From positions 30,246,141 to 30,310,140 of the forward strand of contig NC_087071.1 in assembly GCF_963678635.1 (NCBI RefSeq): DNA of 64,000 nt, written 5' to 3'. The position numbers were made by a program, and so were the translations under genes. Positions 27,360 to 38,250 of the stretch are shown here, in pieces. Under the pieces are notes generated by a model. That model was given only the letters and a program-made list of their open reading frames with translations. It did not search any database and was not told the DNA's origin. Position 1 is the first letter of the stretch. Each line of letters opens with the position of its first letter. Source of the DNA: Symsagittifera roscoffensis (Eukaryota; Xenacoelomorpha; Acoela; Convolutidae).

Positions 27360-30300
27360 TCCATAACCAGTCTTGTCGTTTTCGTCTATTTGGAGATGTC
27401 AGTTGATGTTTTTTTAGTTTATTTCCCGTTAAACCTTTCATAACCAGTTTTGTCGTTGTCGTCTATGTGGAGAAATCAGTTGTTGTTCTTTTAGTGTATG
27501 TACCGTTAAACCCTCCATAACCAGTTTTGTTGTTTTTGTCTATATGGAGAAGTCAGTTGATGTTCTTTTAGTTATGTACCAATAAACCCTTCGATACCAG
27601 TTTTGTCGTTTTCGTTTTCGTCGATGTGGAGAAGTCAATTGATGTTCTTTTAGTTTATGTACCCTCAAACCCTGCATAACCAGTTTTGTCGTTTTCGTGT
27701 ATGTGGAGAAGTCAGTTGAGGTTCTTTCAGTTTATTTCCCGTTAAACCCTTCATAACCAGTTTTGTCGTTGTCATCTATGTGGAGAAATCAGTTGTTGAT
27801 CTTTTAGTGTATGAACCGTTAAACCCTCCATAACCAGTTTTGTCGTTTTCGTCTTTGTGGAGAAGTCAGTTGATGTTTTTTTAGTTTATGTACCCTCAAA
27901 CCCTCCATAACCAGTTTTGTCCTTTTCGTCTCTGTGGAGAAGTCAGTTGATATTTTTTGAGTTTATGTACCGTTAAACCCATCATAACCAGTTTTGTCAT
28001 TTTCGTCTATGTGGAGAAGTCAGTTGATGTTCTTTCGGTTTATGTACCGTTAAACCCTTCATAACCAGTTTTGTCGTTGTCGTCTATGTGAAGATATCAG
28101 TTGTTGTTCTTTTAGTGTATGTACCGTTAAACCTTCCATAACCAGTTTTGTCGTTTTTGTCTATGTGGAGAAGTGAATTCATGTTCTTTTAGTTTATGTA
28201 CCCTCAAACCCTCCATAACCAGTTTTGTCTTTTTCGTCTATGTGGAGAAGTCAGTAGATGTTCTTTCAGTGTATGTACCGTTAAACCCTCCATAACCAGT
28301 CTTGTCGTTTTCGTCTATGTGGAGATGTCAGTTAATGTTTTTTTAGTTTATGTACCCTCAAACCCTCCATAACCAGTTTTGTCCTTTTCGTCTCTGTGGA
28401 GAAGTCAGTTGATGTTCTTTGATTTTATGTACCGTTAAACCCTCCATAATCAGTTTTGTTGTTTTCGTCTATATGGAGAAGTCAGTTGATGTTCTTTTAG
28501 TTTATGTACCAATAAACCCTTCGATACCAGTTTTGTCGTTTTCGTTTTCGTCTATGTGGAAAAGTCAATTGATGTTCTTTTAGTTTAGGCACCCTCAAAC
28601 CCTCCATAACCAGTTTTGTCGTTTTCGTTTTCGTGGATTTGGAGAAGTCAGCTGATGTTCTTTTATTTTATGTACCCTCAAGCCCTCAATAACCAGTCTT
28701 GTCGTTTTCGTCTATTTGGAGATGTCAGTTGATGTTTTTTTAGTTTATTTCCCGTTAAACCTTTCATAACCAGTTTTGTCGTTGTCGTCTATGTGGAGAA
28801 ATCAGTTGTTGTTCTTTTAGTGTATGTACCGTTAAACCCTCCATAACCAGTTTTGTTGTTTTTGTCTATAGTGAGAAGTCAGTTGATGTTCTTTTAGTTA
28901 TGTACCAATAAACCCTTCGATACCAGTTTTGTCGTTTTCGTTTTCGTCGATGTGGAGAAGTCAATTGATGTTCTTTTAGTTTAGGCACCCTCAAACCCTC
29001 CATAACCAGTTTTGTCGTTTTCGTTTTCGTCGATTTGGAGAAGTCAGCTGATGTTCTTTTATTTTATGTACCCTCAAGCCCTCCATAACCAGTCTTGTCG
29101 TTTTCGTCTATTTGGAGAAGTCAGTTGATGTTCTTTGATTTTATGTACCGTTAAACCCTCCATAATCAGTTTTGTTGTTTTCGTCTATATGGAGAAGTCA
29201 GTTGATGTTCTTTTAGTTTATGTACCAATAAACCCTTCGATACCAGTTTTGTCGTTTTCGTTTTCGTCTATGTGGAAAAGTCAATTGATGTTCTTTTAGT
29301 TTAGGCACCCTCAAACCCTCCATAACCAGTTTTGTCGTTTTCGTTTTCGTCGATTTGGAGAAGTCAGCTGATGTTCTTTTATTTTATGTACCCTCAAGCC
29401 CTCCATAACCAGTCTTGTCGTTTTCGTCTATTTGGAGATGTCAGTTGATGTTTTTTTAGTTTATTTCCCGTTAAACCTTTCATAACCAGTTTTGTCGTTG
29501 TCGTCTATGTGGAGAAATCAGTTGTTGTTCTTTTAGTGTATGTACCGTTAAACCCTCCATAACCAGTTTTGTTGTTTTTGTCTATATGGAGAAGTCAGTT
29601 GATGTTCTTTTAGTTATGTACCAATAAACCCTTTGATACCAGTTTTGTCGTTTTCGTTTTCGTCGATGTGGAGAAGTCAATTGATGTTCTTTTAGTTTAT
29701 GTACCCTCAAACCCTGCATAACCAGTTTTGTCGTTTTCGTGTATGTGGAGAAGTCAGTTGAGGTTCTTTCAGTTTATTTCCCGTTAAACCCTTCATAACC
29801 AGTTTTGTCGTTGTCATCTATGTGGAGAAATCAGTTGTTGATCTTTTAGTGTATGTACCGTTAAACCCTCCATAACCAGTTTTGTCGTTTTCGTCTTTGT
29901 GGAGAAGTCAGTTGATGTTTTTTTAGTTTATGTACCCTCAAACCCTCCATAACCAGTTTTGTCCTTTTCGTCTCTGTGGAGAAGTCAGTTGATGTTTTTT
30001 GAGTTTATGTACCGTTAAACCCATCATAACCAGTTTTGTCATTTTCGTCTATGTGGAGAAGTCAGTTGATGTTCTTTCGGTTTATGTACCGTAAACCCTT
30101 CATAACCAGTTTTGTCGTTGTCGTCTATGTGAAGATATCAGTTGTTGTTCTTTTAGTGTATGTACCGTTAAACCTTCCATAACCAGTTTTGTCGTTTTTG
30201 TCTATGTGGAGAAGTGAATTCATGTTCTTTTAGTTTATGTACCCTCAAACCCTCCATAACAAGTTTTGTCTTTTTCGTCTATGTGGAGAAGTCAGTAGAT

Positions 30301-30770
30301 GTTCTTTCAGTGTATGTACCGTTAAACCCTCCATAACCAGTCTTGTCGTTTTCGTCTATGTGGAGATGTCAGTTAATGTTTTTTTAGTTTATGTACCCTC
30401 AAACCCTCCATAACCAGTTTTGTCCTTTTCGTCTCTGTGGAGAAGTCAGTTGATGTTCTTTGATTTTATGTACCGTTAAACCCTCCATAATCAGTTTTGT
30501 TGTTTTCGTCTATATGGAGAAGTCAGTTGATGTTCTTTTAGTTTATGTACCAATAAACCCTTCGATACCAGTTTTGTCGTTTTCGTTTTCGTCTATGTGG
30601 AAAAGTCAATTGATGTTCTTTTAGTTTAGGCACCCTCAAACCCTCCATAACCAGTTTTGTCGTTTTCGTTTTCGTCGATTTGGAGAAGTCAGCTGATGTT
30701 CTTTTATTTTATGTACCCTCAAGCCCTCCATAATCAGTTTTGTTGTTTTCGTCTATATGGAGAAGTCAAT
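27360..30770. repeat. Satellite: 2,041-bp higher-order duplication
   Basis: GTGAATTCATGTTC lies near 28,172 and 30,213 and TTTGGAGATGTCAG near 27,391 and 29,433, offsets of 2,041-2,042 bp. A partial third copy begins near 28,686, 716 bp before the second. This is the copy block nearest the array edge. Confidence 0.8.
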
Positions 30771-31090
30771 TGATGTTCTTTTAGTTTATGTACCAATAAA
30801 CCCTTCGTAACCAGTTTTGTCGTTTTCATTTTTGTCTATGTGGAGAAGTCAATTGATGTTCTTTTAGTTTATGTACCCTCAAACCCTCCATAACCAGTTT
30901 TGTTGTTTTTGTCTATGTGGAGAAGTCAGTTGATGCTCTTTCAGTTTATGTACCGTTAAACCCTTCATAACCAGTTTTGTCGTTGTCGTTTATGTGGAGA
31001 AATCAGTTGTTGTTCTTTTAGTTTATGTACGGTTAAACCCTTCATAACCAGTTTTGTCCTTTTCTTCAATGAGGAGCAGTCAGTGGACAC

Positions 31091-32743
31091 TCTTCCTTTA
31101 GCTTACTTCTTTCGAAGTCGCTAAATTTTTGCTCCTTGAAATTGTTTGCTTAAAATATGGACTAAAATAATGTTATTCCTAATTGAAAAGGTTATTTAAA
31201 TTTTTATCAATTTTTAGTGTACAAAAACTAGGTCTTTGGGTTCATTGAATATTTTAATACAAGTTCAACCGTTGAAAAAACCATTGTATGAACTATTTTA
31301 CCAATTTTTTTGAACTCGGGAGTCAGTCTTTTGCTCTTATCTGAAAAACGGCAAAAAAAAATCAAAAGAGTTAAAAAAATGTGGCGATACTTTTGAGAAC
31401 GAAACAGTCGATAGACAGTGGTCAACTAATTTTGTCCGATCTCAAGCAATGATTTAACCATAAACTGTCAATTAAATTTTTTGAAAATTTTTCAAACAGG
31501 TGTTATAGTCTGTTTGCTTGAACAAAACCGGGCCAAACGCTCCTATGTGGTAGAATCAACTGCTGTTTTTTGTAAAACCTAATGGTAAAACAACTGACGG
31601 CTATCGTTTCATATTTTTTGAAGTTTCATGACTTGACACAAAAAAAACACACTGTTGACCAAGATTGTTTTATAAAAAGCCCAAAAGTAATCGAAAATAT
31701 CCACACTGAAAAAACAATTTCTAATAACTAGAAAATTTTTCTTCTACATTTTTGCAACTCAATTTCTTTCAATTGTTGTCAAAAAGGTAATTTTATCGTT
31801 TGAGACAAAAAACTGATTCAGTTTTTGAAAAATTGTTCCGGTTAACTCTGTAACCATTTTATTGTTTTCGTATTATAGTTGACGGTTTTTCGAATTTCTC
31901 ACCCAGTTCAATCATTTTTTCTAGAAAAAAAGAAAATTGCAAAACCAACATTGCGAAAAAACCAAGCTTAGTTAAATTTATTTTTTTTTCTAAATGAGTT
32001 TGGCCGGAGTACTCTGTGCTTCGTGCGCTCTGTAATCGGCTATCCTTTGTCAAATATCTTTTTACGCATTTTTTTTCAAATTCTCACAATTTGAATCAAG
32101 TGCCTTTCTCAGGTTCTATCAGAGGCTTCGAATATTGTTCGAACACTGTTCTTTTTTTGGGAAAAATTTTGTTTGAGCTCGAAATTGATTTTGTAGCTGA
32201 AAGGAAGATCAACTTTTTTGGGAGCAACTCGAATTTTAAGATACTGCTATCAAAAATAGCAAAGCGTCGATTTCTCGTTCATTTGAGGTCGACGGAATTG
32301 TATGTCTAGTAGCATTTAAACTGACTGCAAGTCAACCCGGGCAGTAGTTTCATTTATCTGTCCAGTGACGTATAATTTCGTTGCTCGGAAAACTTCAATC
32401 ATTTTCATTATCAGAATAGATTTAACAACTGAATAGTTTCCAAAAAAAGGACAATTCATGAGTCAAAATTAATCAGAATAAAAACAATGTGTACAAATAT
32501 TTGATAGGAAGAAATATTCAAAATTCCAAATATTACGAGTTTGCAACCAACGAAGACTCTACAAACAGCACGAAACATGTGGATTTTTTGTTTTGAGGGT
32601 CATTTTTAAAAGTACTAGCTTCGCAGGACACTGTCTCGATTTTTGGAAGTCTGAAAACAACGACCTGAACCAGGAGCGTTAAAAAACTACGCTTAACTAT
32701 TTTTTCCAAAAATGAACAGTCTTTTTCATGTTGTGTCGTTTTA
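31091..32743. other. AT-rich unique DNA, no supported gene
   Basis: This begins directly after the satellite and is rich in oligo-T and oligo-A. The short ORFs here (31,228-31,425, 31,859-32,053 and 32,016-32,309) have compositions expected of AT-rich non-coding DNA, and I see no supporting splice sites or motifs. Confidence 0.6.
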
Positions 32744-32765
32744 GGCTCTCAATTACTGTGCCAAT

Positions 32766-32828
32766 ATGAATACAAAAATCAGTTCAATTTTGGTCATGTT
32801 TCTATTCTGCAATGTCATGTTCGGATCG
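32766..32828 (+). CDS. Candidate first exon: signal peptide followed by splice donor
   Basis: An ATG at 32,766 opens 21 codons that read MNTKISS followed by an uninterrupted hydrophobic stretch (ILVMFLFCNVMFG), ending in Gly-Ser directly before GTGAGA, a good GT donor at 32,829. Upstream, GTCGTTTTAG ends at about 32,743 and could be a cis or trans splice acceptor, leaving a ~22-base leader. The layout fits the first coding exon of a secreted or membrane protein. The rest of the gene is uncertain. Phase 0 fits both an exon starting at 32,939 after CTAATTAG, which gives 28 more residues and a TGA, and an ORF segment starting at 33,438 after GATAG. The protein family is not recognised. The evidence is composition and splice-site logic only. 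Confidence 0.45.
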
Positions 32829-32938
32829 GTGAGATAAATTTGTTCAACTCGGGTCAAAACTGCATGAGATAAAAATAAGAATTCACTCTCTGTTTTGATT
32901 GGCTATTTATTCCACCCCAATTATCAAATTCTAATTAG

Positions 32939-33025
32939 GAACTTTCAGGCCAAGATGATAAAATCAAGAATCTGAACTTCAGAAACAACGTCTTTTCTTT
33001 TGTCATGTTTAAGCCGCTGACTTGA
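32939..33025 (+). CDS. Possible second exon of the small secreted protein
   Basis: If splicing uses CTAATTAG ending at 32,938 (a 110-base intron), the phase-0 frame from 32,939 gives 28 codons before TGA at 33,023-33,025. They begin ELSGQDDKIKNL and finish with a hydrophobic then basic segment (FSFVMFKPLT). With the upstream exon this makes a ~49-residue secreted peptide. The nearby stronger-looking acceptor ACTTTCAG, ending at 32,948, would instead give a frame that stops after eight codons. The exon is therefore plausible but ambiguous. Confidence 0.28.
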   Translation, partial: ELSGQDDKIKNLNFRNNVFSFVMFKPLT

Positions 33026-33437
33026 TGCGACCAAAAAAAACTACTTGAAGCTGTGGAAAAAAGCCACTTGATCTAAAACCGGCTGTAGTCTGTTTTCTAT
33101 TAGAGGGATATATAGCACAGTTTAATTCCAAAATTTAGGGCCATAGCTAAGGATAAGGCAGGTCCAGATTTTGTATCAAAAACCATCATGTTCATATTTT
33201 CAACAGAAAAATTCAGCTGGTCGTGTTTGTGAAATTTAGCGTAAAGTATTACCCTCTGATAGCACGCTGCAACGCGTTGCTGCGATAGACAGCAGCGCTG
33301 AATATTAAGCAAGTTGTCTTTGACTAAAAGTTGTTTATTACGATTTGCGAGTTGTTTTTTTTTCGAGTTGTCGTATTACGCATTTGTTAGTAAGTGAAGT
33401 AATTGACCCGGGTTTTGAAACTATTCCTTGGTGATAG

Positions 33438-33599
33438 ATTCTGTCTCAAGAGGCCGTAAACTATAATCAAGAAGAGAAGCGAGTCTTCAGACGAACACCT
33501 GAAAAAAGAAGTCGCGTACTCAGTGATGAGCTGGAGACCCGAACGAACGGAGGCCCGCGTGGCTACGATCCAGTTATACTGGAACCAAAGAGCGACTAG
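33438..33599 (+). CDS. Exon-like ORF segment with dibasic sites, C-terminal
   Basis: This 53-codon open frame has no ATG and lies between an in-frame TAG at 33,435 and a TAG at 33,597. It is more GC-rich than its surroundings. The residues look protein-like rather than random AT-rich translation: dibasic KR and RR pairs are followed by an acidic stretch (SDELETR) and a Gly/Pro-containing tail (NGGPRGYDPVILEPKSD). It is in phase with the signal-peptide exon at 32,766-32,828 if the AG at 33,437 is the acceptor, which would give a secreted, dibasic-rich precursor. A second acceptor (GTCTCAAG, ending at 33,450) is possible in another phase. The minus-strand ORF over the same DNA (33,387-33,698) is probably its shadow. 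Function unknown. Confidence 0.35.
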   Translation: MLSQEAVNYNQEEKRVFRRTPEKRSRVLSDELETRTNGGPRGYDPVILEPKSD

Positions 33600-33862
33600 T
33601 TGTGTATGAAGATCCGAATTCAGAGAAGACAAAGTCAAAGCTATGAAAACGGACTCAGTTAACATACTTATGTTCCTGATATTAGTTCCAAGAAACATAA
33701 TATTAATATAAATTTACAAAAAAAAATTTTTTTCTGAGAGGTTTTGGAACACAACAATAGTGTGTATACATGCTAATGGGTTTGATACCAAAGAGTGATT
33801 AGTAGTGTAAGAAGATCTAAATCCATCAAAAACGACTCGGTCAACATACTTATGCTTCTGAT
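33584..33862. repeat. Local diverged duplication (~90 bp, two copies)
   Basis: ACCAAAGAGCGACTAGTTG at 33,584 and the stretch to TATGTTCCTGAT (33,680) are matched, with substitutions and a gap, by ACCAAAGAGTGATTAGTAG at 33,787 to TATGCTTCTGAT (33,862). The first copy overlaps the stop codon of the exon-like ORF, so its 3' end has been duplicated downstream. Confidence 0.6.
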
Positions 33863-34099
33863 AAAAGATTGAAATCTTTCTGATGCCCACTCAAACCTAT
33901 AATAATCATAAAATACTGTACTTTGTTTAGATACTTGGCTTGAAAAAAATTTAATATTATTTTTCCGAACTTTTAAAAAAATGGAGAGGAACTTTGCATT
34001 CAGGTTTATTATTTTTTATTTCTACTTTTTTTGTCTGGGTTGAATGATTTATCATATTATAACCCCTTCAATGGTGCTTCGAAGGACAAAAATTTTTTC
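33863..34099. other. AT-rich, nothing recognised
   Basis: AT-rich spacer with oligo-T runs and no coding or repeat signal that I can support. Confidence 0.5.
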
Positions 34100-34575
34100 C
34101 CCAGTGTCGAGAAAAACCGGTTTGATTTTTTTGATTTTTATTCTAATTTCGAGCTAATAAGGTGAGTGTCCAGGCTAACAACCGCCTATTTATACCCGCG
34201 TATTTAATTAGGCCGAAAAAACTTAGTTTTACTCAAACGAAGTTGATCTTTGGAGTTTTTTAGCGCAATTTTTGGAATCAGAATTTTTTTAAAAATTCAA
34301 AAATTCCTGCAAAAAGTGTAAAAAATGTTTTGATTTATTTAGAATTGTTTTTACAATTTACAAATTGTTTTACAATTTGTTTTTTTTTTCGTTTTTCTAT
34401 TTTTTTTCGGAAAAAAACATTTTTCTAATTTGCCTATTATATTATGACTGTCGAATATGCCTGAATATTCAATTTTTCTCAGATGTATTTATCACACCAT
34501 GCAGAAAAAACTTGAAACAGCTTGAAAAAACAAACAGCTGGTCTGAACTTTATGAGTTACTTGCACAGTAATCGT
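34100..34575 (+). repeat. Dispersed repeat, copy 1 (partner at 47.07 kb)
   Basis: The order of motifs here is GAGAAAAACC, GAGCTAATAAGG, AGTTTTACTC, TTTTTTAGCG, a T-rich CAG and TCACACCATGCAGAAAAAA. It matches 47,065-47,440 in the same orientation (GAGAAAAACC, CAAGCTAATAAGG, AGTTTTACCGGAG, TTTTTTAGCG, TTTCAG, TCACCACGCAAAAAAA). The copies are clearly diverged. No coding capacity was recognised, and the type of element is unknown. Confidence 0.5.
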
Positions 34576-34669
34576 CTGTCTTTTTTATTATTAAATTAAT
34601 TCAAAACAGGAATATTATGTCTGTATAATGGTATTGAAACGGGTTCAGCCAAACTCGTTAGATACTCTT

Positions 34670-34830
34670 AGGCTGAAAGTGTAACGCGAATTTTTTCATA
34701 CGTGGCAATTTATCCCGCTCAACAAAATAGTTCCAATCTGAATTGAGGCAAGTTTTTAGTTGTATAAAATCAGTCTACGACTCAGATTCTAACCTTTCAT
34801 GTTTGATATTAGCGGCTCAAAGAACATAGT
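34670..34830 (+). repeat. Dispersed repeat, copy 1 (partner at 36.3 kb)
   Basis: GAAAGTGTAACGCGAATTTT, then ATAGTTCCAATCTGA and ATTCTAACC, match 36,320-36,480 (GAAAGTGTAACACGAG, ATAGTTCCAATCTGA, ATTTTAACCCC) in the same orientation. This indicates a diverged repeat pair about 1.65 kb apart. Confidence 0.6.
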
Positions 34831-35714
34831 TTGTCAAAAGGTGTTTTTTCTATAACTATATAAGATGAAATGGCATTTGATGAAAAAAAAATGCGGTTTC
34901 CCTGCTATAGTTGGAAACCGCGTCGACAGCTTGAGGGCGTAGATCTATCTTACAAATATACTAATTGAACAACTTCGTGCATCAGAACAACGTCGAAACA
35001 TAGAAGTCAACCACAGTGCAGAAAAGAGCCAAATTTTGTTGGAAAAGATTGAAAATTGGCCATTAATAGCCAAAAAAGTTCGAGCTCTGTCGTATGTTCA
35101 TTTTTGCTTTCTTTGACAAATGTTATGAAAATCTATACCTCGATGTTGCCAACCTAATCAAACAAATACAGCAAAAAGACATGAATAATAAGGAAAACAA
35201 TTTTTTGCTAAATTTAATTTCATTGAAAACCGTTTTTGAAAACCATCTTTTTTGAATTTTTTAGAAAACGACCAAATGGAAAAATTAAATCAGCCGTTGA
35301 AAAAAACATGTTGTTAAAAGACATATCGTTTTCACAATATTTTCATTATGAGGACACATTTTTCTTATTTTATACAGTGATTTTCTCGGCGTGAAAACTT
35401 CTGCCATAAAAAAGTATTATGGCCGTGACAAAAAGTTGAAAATGAGGAAAAGCATGCAATGTGTCGTGCAAATGCTATAACAGATTTAATCTCGTGCAGA
35501 TCATTCTTCTAATTTATACAGTGCTTTTCTGATTCCTCTTCATGGGTGCAGATGCATTTTTCGGTAATTAAGACATATTATTTTCTCATTTCCCTAATTG
35601 GCAGATTTTTGAAAAACGCTTTTTGGAATGAGTTTCAATGATCAGTACGCTGTGAATAATTAAAATCAGCTCCACATACGAGCTTTGTTTATATACTTGT
35701 TGTTCTAGCTTTCG
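34831..35714. other. AT-rich, nothing recognised
   Basis: Unique AT-rich DNA. No ORF of interest, structured RNA or repeat was recognised. Confidence 0.5.
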
Positions 35715-38250
35715 TTTTGTGCTCGGGGTGGTTTTTTCTCCAGACCAATTTTGAATTTTTAACTAGAATTTTTTCGAAAATTTTTTTCATCTACTTTTTT
35801 CAAAACATCAGGAAAGTTTTGTTTGGTTTGAGCTTCAATTTAAATAGATAGATAGCCATTGATTGTGTTTTGTGAAATTGTTGAGGTTAAAATATTCCAA
35901 ACTTTGCGAATTTTTCGTGGTATCAAAGCGTACGCGGAGATTGACTCCATCTAACAAAACGTTTCCAATAGAATTGAGGCATCCTGTTTAGTCTACTTAG
36001 TATTTGGCTAAAAAAATGATGGGTCTAATGTTTCAGAAAAGTTCAGAAAAAAAAATTTTAATTTTTTTCATATTAAAAAATTTGTCATCAGTTTTGTTTT
36101 CAAAACAAACACTACTCCATTGACGTTGAAGTGCAATGATATTTTCTGTTTGTAAAAGAACTAAGGAGTATAATTTCTTGGAGAGAATATATGCTTCATT
36201 TTATAACAATTTCCAAAAAAATTAGCGGATCTAGCCCTGGATGTTGGTGTTTTTATGGTAGGAGAGCGTGCACTGCAGCACTAAAATATCTGCATAGTGG
36301 CATTGAAGCGTGAAGCGAATTGAAAGTGTAACACGAGTTTTTTAAACGTAGCAAACTATCCCGCACATCAAAATAGTTCCAATCTGATTTCAGGCAAACT
36401 ATTTAGCTGTATGAGCTCCATATACGATTCAGATTTTAACCCCTATTATTTGATATAATGGGCTAAATATTCAATGTTTGTCAATATTTGTTCTACTAAA
36501 AATTATTTGAGAACAATCAAAAAGCAGTCGGAACAATCAGGATTTTTCTCTGATATTCGAGCAGTCTTATAGATTTTTCCGTGAATGCAATCTAGTTTTC
36601 CAAATCATCAAGAAAGTATTGTTTTTTTGAGCTCAATTTAAAAAGATGAAAAGCCAGTGATTGTAATTTGTAAAGTTGTTGAGGTTTAAATATTGCTAAC
36701 TTTGCCAATTATTTCGCGGTTTTAAACCGTACGCGCAGATTGACATTATCTTATAATACGTTTCCAATTAAATAGAGGAGATGCATCATCATGTTTGGTG
36801 TATTTGTTGAGGGGTTTAATTTTTCAGAAAAGTTCAGAAGTTTTATTTGAAACTTTTTCATTTTACGAAATTGTCATCACTTTTTTCAAAACATCCGGAA
36901 AATATTGTTTTTCTGAGCTCAATTTCAAAAAAAAATAGCCAGTAATTATATTTTGTAAAGTTTGTGAGGTTTTATATTTTTCCAGTTTTGCTAATTATTT
37001 CCTGGTATCAAAGCGTACGCGGAGATTGACTCCATCTTATAATAGGTTTCCAGGTAAATTGAGGCACCCTGTTTGATCTATTCAGTAATCTGCTAAAAAA
37101 TGGTATCAGTGTGTACGTTACATAGCGTGTGCGGGTATGATTTTTAGAAAAGTTCCGAAATGAAAATTGACACTTTTTCATTTTTTCGATGTTGTCATCA
37201 ATGTTTTCACATTTTTCAAATCATCCGGAAAGTATTGATTTTAAGCTCAATATTAAAAGATAAATAACCAGAGGTTATATTTTGTAAAATTGTTGATGTT
37301 TAAATATTGCCCTTTTTGCCAATTGTTTCGTAGTATCAAAGCGTACGCGGAGATTGACTCCATCTTATAATAGGTTTCCAGATAAATTGAGGCACCCTGT
37401 TTGATCTATTTAGTAATCTGCTAAAAAATGGTATCAGTGTGTACGTTACATAGCGTGTGCGGGTATGATTTTTAGAAAAGTTCCGAAATGAAAATTGACA
37501 CTTTTTCATTTTTTCGATGTTGTCATCAATGTTTTCACATTTTTCAAATCATCCGGAAAGTATTGATTTTAAGCTCAATATTAAAAGATAAATAACCAGA
37601 GGTTATATTTTGTAAAATTGTTGATGTTTAAATATTGCCCTTTTTGCCAATTGTTTCGTAGTATCAAAGCGTACGCGGAGATTGAATCCATCTTATAAAA
37701 CGTTTTCAAATGAACTTAGGCATCCTGTTTGTTCTATTTAGTAGTCTGCTAAAAAATGGTATCAGTTTTTACTTACCATAAGATTTGTGGGTATAGTTTT
37801 TAGAAGAGTTCAGAAATGAAAATTGAAATTTTTTCATTTTTTCGAAATTGTCATCAATTTTTTCATGTTTTTTTTTTAAATCATCGAAAAATTATTGTTT
37901 TTTTTAGCTCAATATTAACAGATAAAGAGCCAGTGATTGTAATTTGTAAAATTGTTGAGGTTTGAATATTGCCAATTTTGCCAAATATTTCGTAATATCA
38001 CAGCGTACGCGGAGATTGACTCCAATACGTTTTCAATTGAATTGAGGCATCCTGTTTGGTCTATTTAAAATTCGGCTGAAAAAATTGAGGGGTCTATTTT
38101 TTCAGAAAAAAATCAAACTATATATATGAAACTTTTTCATTTTTTTTGAAATTGTCATCAGTTTTTTTTTCAAAACAAACAGAACTGTATAGACGTTGAA
38201 GTGTAGTCAAAGCAGCCAAGAGGTCACTCTGATACGAGCAATGATATTTT
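35715..38250 (+). repeat. GCGTACGCGGAGATTGA repeat family, six copies
   Basis: The landmark GCGTACGCGGAGATTGA or a close variant recurs, with the GGAGATTGA part at 35,936, about 36,734 (GCAGATTGA), 37,021, 37,349, 37,677 and 38,011. The three central spacings are 328, 328 and 334 bp. Each copy also holds, in order, a CATTTTTTCGA-TTGTCATCA block, CATCCGGAAAGTATTG, AGCTCAAT, a TTGTAAAATTGTTGAGG-like block, and the landmark followed by TCCATCTTATAATACGTTTCC and TTGAGGCACCCTGTTT. The unit is about 330 bp and non-coding. A related diverged copy lies at 55,545-56,045. GCGTACGC is itself an 8-bp palindrome. Confidence 0.85.
37009..37664 (+). repeat. Near-identical 328-bp tandem duplication
   Basis: Within the GCGTACGCGGAGATTGA family, two adjacent units of 328 bp (about 37,009-37,336 and 37,337-37,664) differ at only a few bases. 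They share TATCAGTGTGTACGTTACAT and TAAATAACCAGAGGTTATAT. The low divergence marks this as the most recent copying event of the family here. Confidence 0.85.

Larger units (their letters stand above)
1..31090. repeat. 77-bp satellite array (about 400 monomers)
   Basis: A tandem repeat fills this whole stretch without interruption and continues off the left edge. One monomer is about 77 bp. Its two most conserved blocks are CATAACCAGTTTTGTC and GTGGAGAAGTCAGTTGATG, separated by a variable part that defines subtypes: TTATTTCCCGTTAAACCC, TGTATGTACCGTTAAACC, TATGTACCCTCAAACCC and TATGTACCAATAAACCC. An 83-bp variant carries an extra TTTTCG (GTTTTCGTTTTCGTCGATG). All monomers face the same way, and the plus strand is strongly T-rich and A-poor. 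CpG sites are common. The 77-bp period is not a multiple of three, so ORFs of 60-86 codons inside it arise by chance and recur with the repeat. The last recognisable monomer ends near 31,090 in a degraded copy (CAATGAGGAGCAGTCAG). Centromeric, pericentromeric or subtelomeric location is possible but cannot be judged from sequence alone. Confidence 0.97.

Noticed and set aside
1-31090. AAACCCT in the satellite resembling plant-type telomere repeat
   Set aside because: It occurs once per 77-bp monomer as part of a longer motif and is never in tandem, so it is not a telomere.
1-31090. CRISPR-like array because of regularly spaced conserved words
   Set aside because: The spacers are themselves repetitive variants, the monomer is continuous and the surrounding DNA is eukaryotic.
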